Notes: a model not told the origin generated them from the letters alone. A DNA stretch of 64,000 bases from Flavipsychrobacter sp. (GCA_016786665.1 JAEUVZ010000011.1:1-64000), one strand, 5' to 3'. Positions 50,258 to 59,714 are shown, counted from the first letter of the stretch. Numbers and translations: made by a program.

Positions 50258-51304
50258 ATGAGTGAGTTGACGAATATAAAGTTATCTCAAAAAGAGGTGT
50301 CATGCCAGTGGCTAACTGCCGCTGATATAATGGCTATTAAAAATAATGAAGAACCTTGGCTATGGCAGCCATTCATTCGTAGAGTGGGTATTGCCGTTTT
50401 AGCGGGAGCTTCTGATTGTGGTAAATCTACATTAGCAAGACAGTTAGCTATTGCCATAGCAACCAGGCAAAACGAGTTTTTAGGACATGCGTTTCATGTA
50501 AAGCATGGTAGAGTGTGCTATATAGCAACAGAAGATGAGCAGTATGGTACGAAAGAGGTACTGGGCAAAGTATTCACAGGTTTAGGAATTGAACCTGTCG
50601 ATGCTGTTCATTTTCTTTTTGATTCAGAAAATGCAATTAAAGATGTCCAGGAATTTTTAAAAGAAAACAAAGTGGATGCCTTAGTATTTGATACCTGGTC
50701 TGATGGTTTTAGGGGAAATCCTAACAATTGGGTAGACATTAGAGCAAACTTAGAGCCATATCAGCACTTGGCGACACAGCACGGATGTGCGGTGATTCTA
50801 TTGCATCACAATGTCAAAAATTCTGAAAAAAGAGAGCCAGATAAAAATAAGTTAAATGGTTCTCAAGCTATTGAAGCAAAAGCTAGAAGCGTACTAGAGC
50901 TAAGAGTCGGTGATAATTCCTCTGAACGTCTGCTAACGATTACAAAAGGCAATCTTGTCTCGCATGACCTAAAGCAAAAGTCTATAGTGCTTGAGATGGA
51001 TGGCGATACGCTTATTCTCACGAACACAGGACGTATAAAGGATATTAAGGGAGGCGGCACATCCGATAGGTCTAAGTATGATAGAGAAATATGGCTTTCA
51101 AGGTTCAAGGAGCACCGTAGAGAAGGTATGTCAATTGATGCAACAAGGCAATTTTTAGCGGAAAAATTTACGGAGGAAACCGTACCTAAATCTACGTGGT
51201 ACAAAAACAATTTAAGAGAAACGGACGGTCAGTCAATTGCTAAGGAAACTGTTGGACTGACTGGCATTTCAGAACTTTTAAATAATACTAACAATAAACA
51301 ATAG
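50258..51304 (+). CDS. RepA-like AAA ATPase (hexameric helicase type)
   Basis: 348 residues. Walker A GASDCGKST at 50-58, then CYIATEDEQYGTKE, VDALVFDTWSDGFRG (Walker B), CAVILLHHNVKNSE and KLNGSQAIEAKARSVLELRV. This is the AAA_25/RepA family, RecA-fold helicases that act in plasmid and island replication. The C-terminal 80 residues carry a winged-helix-like part (SRFKEHRREGMSIDATRQFL). Next to a hairpin-rich region, it probably replicates or mobilises the excised element. Confidence 0.88.
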   Translation: MSELTNIKLSQKEVSCQWLTAADIMAIKNNEEPWLWQPFIRRVGIAVLAGASDCGKSTLARQLAIAIATRQNEFLGHAFHVKHGRVCYIATEDEQYGTKEVLGKVFTGLGIEPVDAVHFLFDSENAIKDVQEFLKENKVDALVFDTWSDGFRGNPNNWVDIRANLEPYQHLATQHGCAVILLHHNVKNSEKREPDKNKLNGSQAIEAKARSVLELRVGDNSSERLLTITKGNLVSHDLKQKSIVLEMDGDTLILTNTGRIKDIKGGGTSDRSKYDREIWLSRFKEHRREGMSIDATRQFLAEKFTEETVPKSTWYKNNLRETDGQSIAKETVGLTGISELLNNTNNKQ

Positions 51305-51740
51305 CACAATTCAATGGACTGATTACACGCATAACTTTTGGAGTGGGTGTAGGAAATTATCTGATGGCTAATTAAGAGAAATTCCTATAACGAGCACAGT
51401 ATAATTTTTAAAGACAGCCTCTACATTAAGTAGGGGCTGTTACTTATCAGGTAATGGTCAGTCACTTACTTTACTTATATAATGACCGTCCGACTACTAC
51501 TAGCTCAGGGGAATGTTTGTGTGTACCTGCTAAATTCGGCTGGATTTAACCTTATTTGTTTCCTTTGCAATTAAGCGTGTCTATATATATTACATCGCAT
51601 TTTTCAACGGAATACTATAACAAAATTATTGTCAAAATCAACCGCTAAAAGACTGAAAGAGCAAAAGGCAGTTATCCCCAAAAAGCTCTATAACGCATTG
51701 ATTATAACGTGTTATTGTTACTTTTATTTGTCTTTAAACT
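51305..51740 (+). other. Leader region before the ABC-3C operon
   Basis: No credible gene in 436 bases. A hairpin GACAGCCTCTAC / GTAGGGGCTGTT (about 51414-51437) may end the RepA-like transcript. TTTG followed by CCTTTGC near 51556-51567 is a weak promoter. A 68-codon frame from a TTG at 51629 overlaps the effector start in another frame and is not supported. Confidence 0.5.
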
Positions 51741-52937
51741 ATGACTCGGGAAAATCTACATGGAGCGGATGGAAGTATGCTTGGATATTTAGTCCAAGTA
51801 GAACGAGCAATTTTTTGGCTCTGTTCACTTCCTGAGAATGCAGTAGTAGGAATTGAAGTTGAAGATGATATATCTACTCGATTAAATGACGGGGAAAATA
51901 TTAAGCAAATTTATGAGCAAGCAAAAAATACGATAAACTCCAATGCGCCATATAGCGACAAAAGTGAGGATTTATGGAAAACGCTTGCAATTTGGGTTAA
52001 TGCAGTTCTTGAGCATAGGATTGATATTGATAATGCCAGATTTTCCATATTTTCAAATAGACCTATACCGACATCAAGGTTAATTTACAAAATAAGCCAA
52101 GCTAGTGAAATGTATCGCGAACAGCTTTCGCAATGTGTTAGTAGGGTAAAAGAAATTGCTGGGACATTAAGGACAAATCTAAAATCCTATGGCGAAGCGG
52201 TAATAAATTGCCCTGACGACACTTTGCAAAAAATTATATCAAGAGTTGAAATACTTGACGCTAATTTCACGCACGATGCTGCAAATTTTACTGCTCAAAT
52301 CAAAAGTTTACTTCACTTATCTGATGATTTACCAGTCAATTACATAATTGACATACTCTTTGGTAATGTCTCTAGGCAGTTGATTGAGTGTTGGCAAAAT
52401 AGACGTGAATGTTGGGTTGCCGTGTCCGATTTTAATAGAGAATTTACTGAAATTATATCTGTCTATAAAAAGAAGTCATTTCTCGAGAAAACAATTGATT
52501 TACTACCACCTATAAACTCCACTGAAATAGATAAAAATAAATCCAAAAAGTACGTAGAGCAATTGAAGCTAATTGATTGTGATGAAACTGAAATTTTGGA
52601 AGGTATTTATGACTATATAAGAGCTACAGGAGAAAAAAGCAGATTTGCAAAGGATGGTGAGCTTTCCGAAGAAAGATTTGCCGAATTCTATAGTGATTTG
52701 AAAAATAATTGGGCAATTCAATCTCGACCAAGATTCAAATTTGCTAACGAGGAGAATTTTAATAAAATCGGCTATGAATTATACTACAAGGCTTTAGAGT
52801 ACAAAGGGATACTAAACAGATATGTTCCAGAACAGCATTACACATATAAGGGTGCCTATCATCATTTAGCGAATGAATTGGAAATTGGCTGGCATCCTCA
52901 TTGGGAAACTAAATTGAAGGATGGAGATGAAGTTTAA
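51741..52937 (+). CDS. ABC-3C system effector: nuclease-like N-terminus and ABC-3C C-terminal domain
   Basis: 398 residues, no signal peptide. The start GADGSMLGYLVQVERAIFWL, VVGIEVEDDIS and IYEQAKN, SDKSEDLWKTLAIW follow the pattern of the Cap4/DUF4297-like restriction-endonuclease fold: E39, D43 and Q60-x-K62 stand at the E/D/QxK positions. A helical middle (~100-300) leads to the C-terminal GAYHHLANELEIGWHPHWET, the signature of effector proteins in ABC three-component systems described from genome analysis (Krishnan, Burroughs, Iyer and Aravind). The middle component overlaps its end by 17 bases. Confidence 0.85.
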   Translation: MTRENLHGADGSMLGYLVQVERAIFWLCSLPENAVVGIEVEDDISTRLNDGENIKQIYEQAKNTINSNAPYSDKSEDLWKTLAIWVNAVLEHRIDIDNARFSIFSNRPIPTSRLIYKISQASEMYREQLSQCVSRVKEIAGTLRTNLKSYGEAVINCPDDTLQKIISRVEILDANFTHDAANFTAQIKSLLHLSDDLPVNYIIDILFGNVSRQLIECWQNRRECWVAVSDFNREFTEIISVYKKKSFLEKTIDLLPPINSTEIDKNKSKKYVEQLKLIDCDETEILEGIYDYIRATGEKSRFAKDGELSEERFAEFYSDLKNNWAIQSRPRFKFANEENFNKIGYELYYKALEYKGILNRYVPEQHYTYKGAYHHLANELEIGWHPHWETKLKDGDEV

Positions 52938-53439
52938 CGAGTTTCAAATATACCAGAACAAGGTTCTAGGTGCGCATATTCTTTGGGAATTTTCCAAGGC
53001 TTTTTATTTAAACAGAGCAAATGATAAGCCTGTCTCTGAGGAAGAGCTTTACCCTTCCATTTTTTATCTGCTACCAGTGCTTCCATTATGTCTAAATTCG
53101 AGAGTAGTTGAAGGTATTAGGAGCCGAAACTTAAGGGAGGGGAGCATTATTAGAGCTTTAGATGAGAGCAAAGATTTGTTTTCGGGTCTACAAGCTAGAA
53201 TGGAGAATTTAGCTGATGTAACCCTTGAGTCAATTTATGTTGCACATGTATCAACGTTAGTGATTTTTGATAGAGAGAAAATGATTGTAATACCTAATCT
53301 GTCTAGCTTGCCTAACCGCGTTGAGAAGAAACTACATAAAGACTATAAAGATATGCTAGCAGCATCTAGACGATTAGGGTATTGGTTTTCAAAACTCAGT
53401 ATGTCTGAGATATTAATGTACTTCAATATTAGCTTCTAA
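52921..53439 (+). CDS. ABC-3C middle component
   Basis: 172 residues (ATGs at 52921 and 52927). Compact helical protein: FQIYQNKVLGAHILWEFSKA, LYPSIFYLLPVLPLCLNSRV, LVIFDREKMIVIPNLSSLPN and AASRRLGYWFSKLSMSEILM. This is the pattern of the middle component in ABC three-component systems: 'p..vF..LPIVLH...R', then a late 'A..LG.WF'. It should bridge effector and ATPase. It overlaps the upstream gene by 17 bases and touches the ATPase gene in TAATG. Confidence 0.85.
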   Translation: MEMKFNEFQIYQNKVLGAHILWEFSKAFYLNRANDKPVSEEELYPSIFYLLPVLPLCLNSRVVEGIRSRNLREGSIIRALDESKDLFSGLQARMENLADVTLESIYVAHVSTLVIFDREKMIVIPNLSSLPNRVEKKLHKDYKDMLAASRRLGYWFSKLSMSEILMYFNISF

Positions 53440-55418
53440 TGAAATTCTATATAAAGTCGCTGCTTCTTTGGGCAAAAAATAGAGAAAAAGGAATGAGAAG
53501 AATTGATTTTTCTCAAGACAAAATCAATGTTATTACTGGCGGTAGTGAACGTGGAAAATCTGCTATAATATCTATCATTGATTATTGTTTAGGCAGTGGG
53601 AGTTGTAGAATACCAACACGGAATATAAAAGAATATACTGAATGGTTTGGTGTGCTGTTTTCCCTAGAAAATGGTAATGAATTACTACTTGTTAGAAGAG
53701 AGCCAGGAGAACAGCAAGCTTCGGGTGAGATGTACATGAAGGAAGGCATAAATGTTGACATTCCAGTTATTATTGAATCCAATTACAATGTTGAGAATGT
53801 AAAAAAAAGGCTTAATAATATTGCTAGGTTGTCAGATATACTTGTTGATGACGAAAACAATACAGCTTTCGATTCAAATCCGTCTTTTAGAGATTTCACC
53901 TCTTTTCTTTTTCAGCCACAGTATATCATTGCAAATCAATCTGTCCTATTTTATAGAGCTGATTCTTTTGAACATAGAGAGAAACTGAAGAATATTTTCC
54001 CCTACATATTAAATGCTGTAGATAATGAATATCTAAGCAAGAGAGATGAGCTAAAAAGTGTTGAGAGGAAAATAGCTGTCCTCGAGAGACAACTAGAGCG
54101 TAAAAAACGTATTTCAAGCAATTGGCTGGGGCAAGTAAGAGGTTACTATACACAAGCTGTCGAATTTGGATTGTTATCTGCAAATCTAATAAACAAGGAA
54201 GGAGTTCAGAACAATGAGTACCTGGAGGCACTTAGAAGCACGATATTGCCTGAAAAAGAAATAATACCAATTATACAAATTGAAGACCTTGTCAATACTG
54301 CAAAAAGAATAAACGAGTTAACATCTAAAGAGGAAGAACTAGCTTATAGATTAAATTCTTTGAAACATAGGCAAGAATTACTAAAAAGACTTAATGAAAG
54401 CAGCAGGATTTTTAGGGATAATTTATTAAATCAGAGCAATCGTATTGAAGCTGCTTCTTGGATAAGTAATCTTGCTAATAATAATGCCGATAAAAATGAA
54501 TGTCCTTTTTGTGGCACAGAAACAAATCGAGCGGTTGAATACCTTAATAATATTAAAGTTTTAAGAAAACAAATTATAGCTAAGGAAGTGACTCTTAGCG
54601 ACAATTACACTGTGACTAGTGGTGAGTACATAAAAATCTCCAAAGAGGTTGAGAGTATTGTAGCTGAGCTTAATGGTATAAGAGATGAACTTAGAATCTT
54701 AAAAACTGAAAGCTCTGGCTCCAATAAATATATACATACCTTAAGTTCAATTAATCAATTTATTGGTAAAGTATCAGCTGAAATTGAGAATTTTGATGCG
54801 CTGAATGTTGATGATGGTACGGAAGCACAATTGGCGGAATTAGTTGAGACAAAACAGGAGTTGGAGAAAATAGTTAATGCGGAAATTGTAAAGTCACGAA
54901 TTTTGAGTGCGAAAAGTAAAATCACTACATCAATAAAACATTATGCGGATATTTTTAGAGCTGAAAATCGAGGTGAATTAATTGAATTTAATCACAAAGA
55001 TTTGATGTTGAACTTTCTAATGCCGAATGGTCGAAGAGAAGCATTATATGAAATTGGTAGTGGTCATAACTACATGGCATATCACATAGCTACCTTGCTA
55101 GGTTTTCATGAGTTTTTTCTTTCCTTAAGTCATCATCCGACACCTAGTTTTATAATTTTTGACCAGCCAACACAAGTTTACTTTCCTGAATCTACAGATA
55201 ACGAAGAGTCAGGTGAAGAGGATTTGTCTCGTGTGAAGAGAATTTTTGAAGCTCTAAACAGTGCTATCGATAGAACTGAAAAGAAATTGCAGATAATTGT
55301 GCTGGAACACGTAGGGAAAAGTGCCTGGGAGGGATTCGAACATATATCATTGCTTAAGAGATGGAGGGATGGAGAAGAGGACCCTGCGCTAATACCTATG
55401 GATTGGATAGAATCATAA
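53439..55418 (+). CDS. DUF3732 ABC ATPase of the ABC-3C system (SMC/Rad50-like)
   Basis: 659 residues. Walker A GGSERGKS at 34-41 (INVITGGSERGKSAIISIID), long coiled coils (~195-330 and ~365-500) around a zinc-hook CPFC at 355-358 (NECPFCGTETNRA), then the ABC signature region EIGSGHNYMAYHIATLLGF and the Walker B FIIFDQPTQVYFP with Asp575. This last is diagnostic for DUF3732. It is predicted to sense a DNA or nucleoprotein state and license the effector. Confidence 0.92.
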   Translation: MKFYIKSLLLWAKNREKGMRRIDFSQDKINVITGGSERGKSAIISIIDYCLGSGSCRIPTRNIKEYTEWFGVLFSLENGNELLLVRREPGEQQASGEMYMKEGINVDIPVIIESNYNVENVKKRLNNIARLSDILVDDENNTAFDSNPSFRDFTSFLFQPQYIIANQSVLFYRADSFEHREKLKNIFPYILNAVDNEYLSKRDELKSVERKIAVLERQLERKKRISSNWLGQVRGYYTQAVEFGLLSANLINKEGVQNNEYLEALRSTILPEKEIIPIIQIEDLVNTAKRINELTSKEEELAYRLNSLKHRQELLKRLNESSRIFRDNLLNQSNRIEAASWISNLANNNADKNECPFCGTETNRAVEYLNNIKVLRKQIIAKEVTLSDNYTVTSGEYIKISKEVESIVAELNGIRDELRILKTESSGSNKYIHTLSSINQFIGKVSAEIENFDALNVDDGTEAQLAELVETKQELEKIVNAEIVKSRILSAKSKITTSIKHYADIFRAENRGELIEFNHKDLMLNFLMPNGRREALYEIGSGHNYMAYHIATLLGFHEFFLSLSHHPTPSFIIFDQPTQVYFPESTDNEESGEEDLSRVKRIFEALNSAIDRTEKKLQIIVLEHVGKSAWEGFEHISLLKRWRDGEEDPALIPMDWIES

Positions 55419-55428
55419 TCATAAATAC

Positions 55429-56115
55429 ATGATTGAATTATTGAAAGAATATTGGAGTTACATCTTAGCATTCGGTGCTGTAATAGCATTTTTATATGAT
55501 AAAGGACGTGACATCTGGTCTACGACAAAGAAGAGGAGGCATGCTTATGACAGAGCTTTCGCAGCAGTCGTAAGGCTGTATTTAAGTTATCTAAAGCATA
55601 AGAGGTTATATGCTGAAAAGCCCGTTATTGATATGTTGCCTGATGATGCTTATATGGAATTGATTAATCATTCGGACACTTTTAATGACGATTTGAATTG
55701 TTATAAAGACTTTATTCTAAAAGAGGCAGATTTAATCCCTGAAGTAGTAATCGATGCGCAACATTTATTGGATAATTTGACTGTCCTAAGCATTTTTGAC
55801 AACATCAGGATGTCAGAATCACTAGGCACGTTTACTAGCAAAGAATCGCTAGCCGTAAAGCGTGCTCAGTTTTATTCTTTTGAAAAGTACTTTGATGACT
55901 ATTTCTCTGAGGTCATCACTTTAATTGGTAAATCATCGTCGGTAAAAAAAGGGCATATAAAAAAGCTTTTGGAGCTAAATAATGACTCTTTCGTAAAGGA
56001 AATTAGCGATGAGCAAAAGGAGATGCTCAAGAGATATTTTGAGTCTTTACATCGACAAAGCATTCTGCCTACAGAAGCATTTACGGCAATTGTAAGTCAT
56101 TTACAACTTAACTAG
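55429..56115 (+). CDS. Membrane-anchored helical protein following the ABC-3C ATPase
   Basis: 228 residues. One hydrophobic helix at about 9-23 (WSYILAFGAVIAFLYDKGRD); the rest is soluble and helical (AYDRAFAAVVRLYLSYLKHK, FKDFILKEADLIPEVVIDAQ not shown in full, FYSFEKYFDDYFSEVITLIG). It starts 10 bases after the ATPase and 16 bases before the HEPN gene, so all five genes form one transcript. No family recognised. It may tether the complex to the membrane. Confidence 0.65.
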   Translation: MIELLKEYWSYILAFGAVIAFLYDKGRDIWSTTKKRRHAYDRAFAAVVRLYLSYLKHKRLYAEKPVIDMLPDDAYMELINHSDTFNDDLNCYKDFILKEADLIPEVVIDAQHLLDNLTVLSIFDNIRMSESLGTFTSKESLAVKRAQFYSFEKYFDDYFSEVITLIGKSSSVKKGHIKKLLELNNDSFVKEISDEQKEMLKRYFESLHRQSILPTEAFTAIVSHLQLN

Positions 56116-56131
56116 CATAAAAACTATTGTT

Positions 56132-56899
56132 ATGAGGATATATGAGGTTGAGCTGAATGTTATTGGGGACATAACGACAAGGAGAACCATTAGTTTAACA
56201 ACTGATAAAGAACTTAATCTCGGGAATATTTTTCGAAGTGATATAGAAGTTGAAAAGCATCAGCTGGGATTGAAAGTTGTGTCCACTGTATTTACAGAAA
56301 ATGAAGATAGAGCTCATAAGGTAGCACTTTTATTTATCGGCAAAATGTTGGACGTGTTGTCTATAAGAACTAGGAAGGGACTTTTTATAACATCTGAAGA
56401 TTATAAGAAGGTTAATCAAAGACGCCCTGTAATTGCCGTAGTTGACAAAGAAGAAATACTTCTGTCGTTCAAACTTTCAAGAAGATTGAACTTGGAATAT
56501 ACACCTATATTGAGAGCATTAAACTGGTACAGAAAAGGATTATATACGGAAGACCCTTTTGATAAATTTCTTGCATTATGGAACTCTATTAATGTTATCG
56601 CTTCAAGTTATCACAATCGGGGTAATGAAAGAACAAGAGCTGGTATAATTAATCAGATTTATGACTGCTTTATAACTTTATGGGGAGCAGATAGTAATAA
56701 CTGGCAATACATTAATGGTGAGGAGCAATGGATTGATTCAAATAACAGGTTGCGGAATGATATAGCTCACGGTTTAATTCATATTGAAGTTGACTCGATA
56801 AACCGAGTTATATCAAGGCTTCAGAGCTTAGAGCAGGTAGCTTACGGCTTTATTGTTGAATGGGCACAGAGACAGCAAAATGTGAGAATTGTTGATTGA
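56132..56899 (+). CDS. HEPN-domain protein, putative RNase
   Basis: 255 residues. N-terminal half (1-125) beta-rich (MRIYEVELNVIGDITTRRTI, KLFISF-like strands, LLFIGKMLDVLSIRTRK). C-terminal half is a HEPN-like helical bundle: LRALNWYRKGLYTEDPFDKF, ALWNSINVIASSYHNRG, and RNDIAH at 208-213, the Rx4H motif of ribonuclease HEPN domains, in SNNRLRNDIAHGLIHIEVDS. The layout recalls ApeA/MauJ-type HEPN proteins. As the fifth gene of the ABC-3C operon it may be a second effector. Confidence 0.75.
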   Translation: MRIYEVELNVIGDITTRRTISLTTDKELNLGNIFRSDIEVEKHQLGLKVVSTVFTENEDRAHKVALLFIGKMLDVLSIRTRKGLFITSEDYKKVNQRRPVIAVVDKEEILLSFKLSRRLNLEYTPILRALNWYRKGLYTEDPFDKFLALWNSINVIASSYHNRGNERTRAGIINQIYDCFITLWGADSNNWQYINGEEQWIDSNNRLRNDIAHGLIHIEVDSINRVISRLQSLEQVAYGFIVEWAQRQQNVRIVD

Positions 56900-56935
56900 T
56901 AAGAGGCAGCCAAGACTACCTCTTATCCAACTATG

Positions 56936-57454
56936 CTAATTTAGTGCAGAATTTAACGCATCAGTAAAAGTCTTCTCTTTGAATTCACTTTTATTATCTT
57001 TCATTGAGTATCCTGTATAGGTGAAGTTTGCTGCACCTGTGGCAATGGCTTCAAAATACTCCTTATCTCTCGTTGCAGCGTTTAGAGCCATTTCATCTTG
57101 ATTGCTAGTGTTAATGCGCTCAGAGCTTGGATGATTATGTGTACCCCAAGCTATAAACCTTAGATGCTTGTTGCCATTGAGATAAATATCGCCATATACA
57201 TTTACGGTAGCATCATTCTTTGTTTGGTCAAATAGAAGTTCAAATTTGCTATTCTGATAAGTTGCAATAACACTATCAACCGCGTGTCCTTTACTAATAG
57301 TAAAACCTTTTGAAGTCATATAATTACTGAACTCTGAAGCTATAGCTTCTTTTTGCTGGTTTCTTACGCTGACTTTTTTTGCTTCATATAACGGTTTGGC
57401 TTTGTCAACGGCGCTGTTAATTTCACCTAGTTTTTTTATGTCGTCTAATTTCAT
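56936..57454 (-). CDS. Protein of unknown function on the island
   Basis: 172 residues, soluble. Helical, charged N-terminus (INSAVDKAKPLYEAKKVSVR, EAIASEFSNYMTSKGFTISK), then strands (FELLFDQTKNDATVNVYGDI, KHLRFIAWGTHNHPSSERIN) and a helical end. The HNHP segment recalls metal sites but no family is evident. It is convergent with the HEPN gene and may be an antitoxin-like or accessory gene. Confidence 0.55.
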   Translation of the reverse strand: MKLDDIKKLGEINSAVDKAKPLYEAKKVSVRNQQKEAIASEFSNYMTSKGFTISKGHAVDSVIATYQNSKFELLFDQTKNDATVNVYGDIYLNGNKHLRFIAWGTHNHPSSERINTSNQDEMALNAATRDKEYFEAIATGAANFTYTGYSMKDNKSEFKEKTFTDALNSALN

Positions 57455-58206
57455 ATTGTACTTTTTTTGTTAAGGGGGAACAAATTTAAGAGATTATAAG
57501 AACACTCTCAGTATCAAACATGTATATATTTCTACTGTATTGGTAATAATGAGAATAATAGTTGATTATGACATTCTTCGCGTAGAAATGTGTGTATTTA
57601 CCATCCCGTTTGAGATACCCCACCTCGATATTAAGGGTCGGATAGTACCCGCCTGTTAGTATGATAAGCTTTGGAATTCTAATGTTTCTCTAGGGGCTTT
57701 ATTTAAACTGGCAGGTGAAAAGGAATCACTTTATGCACGACAAGCAAGTTATTCGCCAGTTATTTCTGAGGCACTCCAGGGAACATTATTTCAGACCTTA
57801 TCTAAGGGCATTTCTAGGCTTATTAGCGGGATAACTGTCATATACCTTGCAGTTGTTCATGCATTCCGTTCATAAAGCTCCTGCGTCTTTAAAGAGGCTT
57901 TACACAGGGCTATGCCTTTAAATCCACCCGCTTATATCAATTTGCTCGCCTGCTTTTCCCAAACCTGCGTCAAGACTATTTGCTCGACACATAGCAACGC
58001 TTATTTCTAGCCTACACACAGAGCCACCAAGAAATGCCCCACAAATAACCTTTCCTGTGTAAATCTTCGCATTCGTGCCTCATGCTCTCTATTTACCCCA
58101 GGTTTGGGCTCTCGCAGCTTCATTCATTTCGTTGCCCTCCATTCATTTCGCTTTTTACGGCGAGCATTTAAGAAACATCTTTTTATTCACTCATAAACAT
58201 TTAACC
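57455..58206. other. Long non-coding stretch inside the island
   Basis: About 750 bases with no gene that begins with a proper start codon. From about 57663 a frame stays open for 70 codons without ATG (…LFKLAGEKESLYARQASYSP…) and may be a gene remnant. CATTCATTTCG occurs twice near 58126 and 58143. The base composition shifts toward C on the plus strand in 57850-58150. A transfer origin or remnant is possible; nothing firm is visible. Confidence 0.4.
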
Positions 58207-58701
58207 ATGCAGTATTTCAATCAGTGCGCAACTATTGAAGAAGTAAAGGCTCTGTACAAACAGCTAGCCAAGCAGCATCATCCTGACAATGGGGGTGATA
58301 CAGACATAATGCAAGCAATAAATGCTGAATATAGTTTTGCATGTGCTTTTGTGCTTAAAGAGCAGGAATTATCAGATGATGAGACTAGTAAGCAAATGAA
58401 GATATCCGAGGAGTATCGTCAGGTAATTGAGAAAATTGTCAAGCTCCAGGGGATTGTAATAGAACTCGTTGGTCAGTGGATTTGGGTGACTGGCAATACC
58501 TATGCTGTAAAAGACCAGTTGAAAGAGGCAGGACTATTTTTTGCCTCAAAAAAAGCAGCTTGGTACTACCGCTCCGAGGAATATAAAACTAGAAGTACAG
58601 GTAAAAACCTCGATGAAATTAGGGGCAAGTATGGGAGTGAGAGGATAGATAAAGAAGTTCAAGTTTTTATGCTTCAAAGAGAAGCTTTAGGAAGAATATA
58701 G
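58207..58701 (+). CDS. J-domain (DnaJ-like) protein of the island
   Basis: 164 residues from the ATG at 58207; the frame is open 44 codons further upstream, but the J-domain begins here. N-terminal J-domain with HPD at 25-27 (VKALYKQLAKQHHPDNGGD). The rest has a helical linker (EEYRQVIEKIVKLQ) and a C-terminal beta-rich part (IVIELVGQWIWVTGNTYAVK, GLFFASKKAAWYYRSEEYKT). J-domain proteins of this layout are found on mobile elements; they may recruit host DnaK for replication or regulation. Confidence 0.88.
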   Translation: MQYFNQCATIEEVKALYKQLAKQHHPDNGGDTDIMQAINAEYSFACAFVLKEQELSDDETSKQMKISEEYRQVIEKIVKLQGIVIELVGQWIWVTGNTYAVKDQLKEAGLFFASKKAAWYYRSEEYKTRSTGKNLDEIRGKYGSERIDKEVQVFMLQREALGRI

Positions 58702-58954
58702 GGGTTGCTACCGATAGCTAGGGCAGTTCAATTTCTTTACCTGAGGCATTGCTTCAGGGTTTCTTAATGTTATCTGCCTACAAAAGCAAAACTTGAAAGA
58801 AATAAGTTTACTAGCAGAGAGTTATGTTGTATTTTCTTTACTATTCGGACGGTCAGAGTATATACAGATATATTGGCTGACCGACCAATAGGTTTCTTTG
58901 AGACGGGCTAGCTCTCTATAATCTTAAAGTCCCCTGAAAAGTAAATTATTTAAC

Positions 58955-59602
58955 TTACTGAATTGAAGCAGCAGGTTCCAAACCCTCAGCTATTTCAAGT
59001 TTAAATACATTATTCAGTCCTACAGTCGCATTCATCATTTTTGCTGAATATCTCCAACCGTGACCTTTATGTATGGTATTATGGTAATACACGGCAAATG
59101 CCATTAGTGAATCTGACCAATTAACTTCATGAATTGGACCAAGTATTGTAGTAAAAGGGGAGTGCTCTGAATACTCCTTCATCAGTGTAGCATTGAATCC
59201 ATGACAGACACTAAAGTTTAGATTTGCCGAACCATATTTTTTTCCTGGAGCCATTTCAATTTCCATGTATCCAACTTTGTTGTTAAAGTCATTTAATATT
59301 GGGGCTAATGCTTGCCATTCAATAAGCTGACCACTGGATAGTCCAAGACCCTGTGAATTGCCATGCATTGAGAAATGCAAATCCACTACTCCAAGACGGT
59401 TGTCTTTTTGGTTAATATCAAGAATAATACGGTGGAATGCCAGTAATAAAGTGTCAAAATCAGATACTTGATAGTAGCTGTTTTTGATGGCTGCTAATGT
59501 GAGAATTTCACTTAGAGCTAATCCCTCTCTTCTACCATCTAAAATATCTTGTGGAGATGGAGATTCTATTATGTACACTTTCCTAAATTCCTTGCCTATC
59601 AT
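58955..59602 (-). CDS. Caspase-like (clan CD) putative cysteine protease
   Basis: 215 residues. VDLHFSMHGNSQGL with His80-Gly81 and ANLNFSVCHGFNATLM with Cys133 sit at the ends of hydrophobic strands and 53 residues apart, which is the His-Gly/Cys dyad layout of caspases, CHAT and other clan CD peptidases. Strand KVYIIESPSPQDILDGRREG is at the N-terminus. No partner domain or sensor is fused. Other bacterial caspase-like proteins are activated during phage infection; here the activator is unknown. Confidence 0.65.
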   Translation of the reverse strand: MIGKEFRKVYIIESPSPQDILDGRREGLALSEILTLAAIKNSYYQVSDFDTLLLAFHRIILDINQKDNRLGVVDLHFSMHGNSQGLGLSSGQLIEWQALAPILNDFNNKVGYMEIEMAPGKKYGSANLNFSVCHGFNATLMKEYSEHSPFTTILGPIHEVNWSDSLMAFAVYYHNTIHKGHGWRYSAKMMNATVGLNNVFKLEIAEGLEPAASIQ

Positions 59603-59714
59603 ATTTTTCAGTTAAGCCCTAAGATATTGAAAATTTAAAACTATATATCCTGATTGTGGATATCTTAAGAACTTGGCTCAGGGGACAAATCTATTAATTA
59701 GGTAACTTACAGTT

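Noticed and set aside
51629-51835. 68-codon frame before the ABC-3C effector
   Set aside because: It needs a TTG start and overlaps the effector start by 95 bases in another frame; the second half is just a shadow of that gene.
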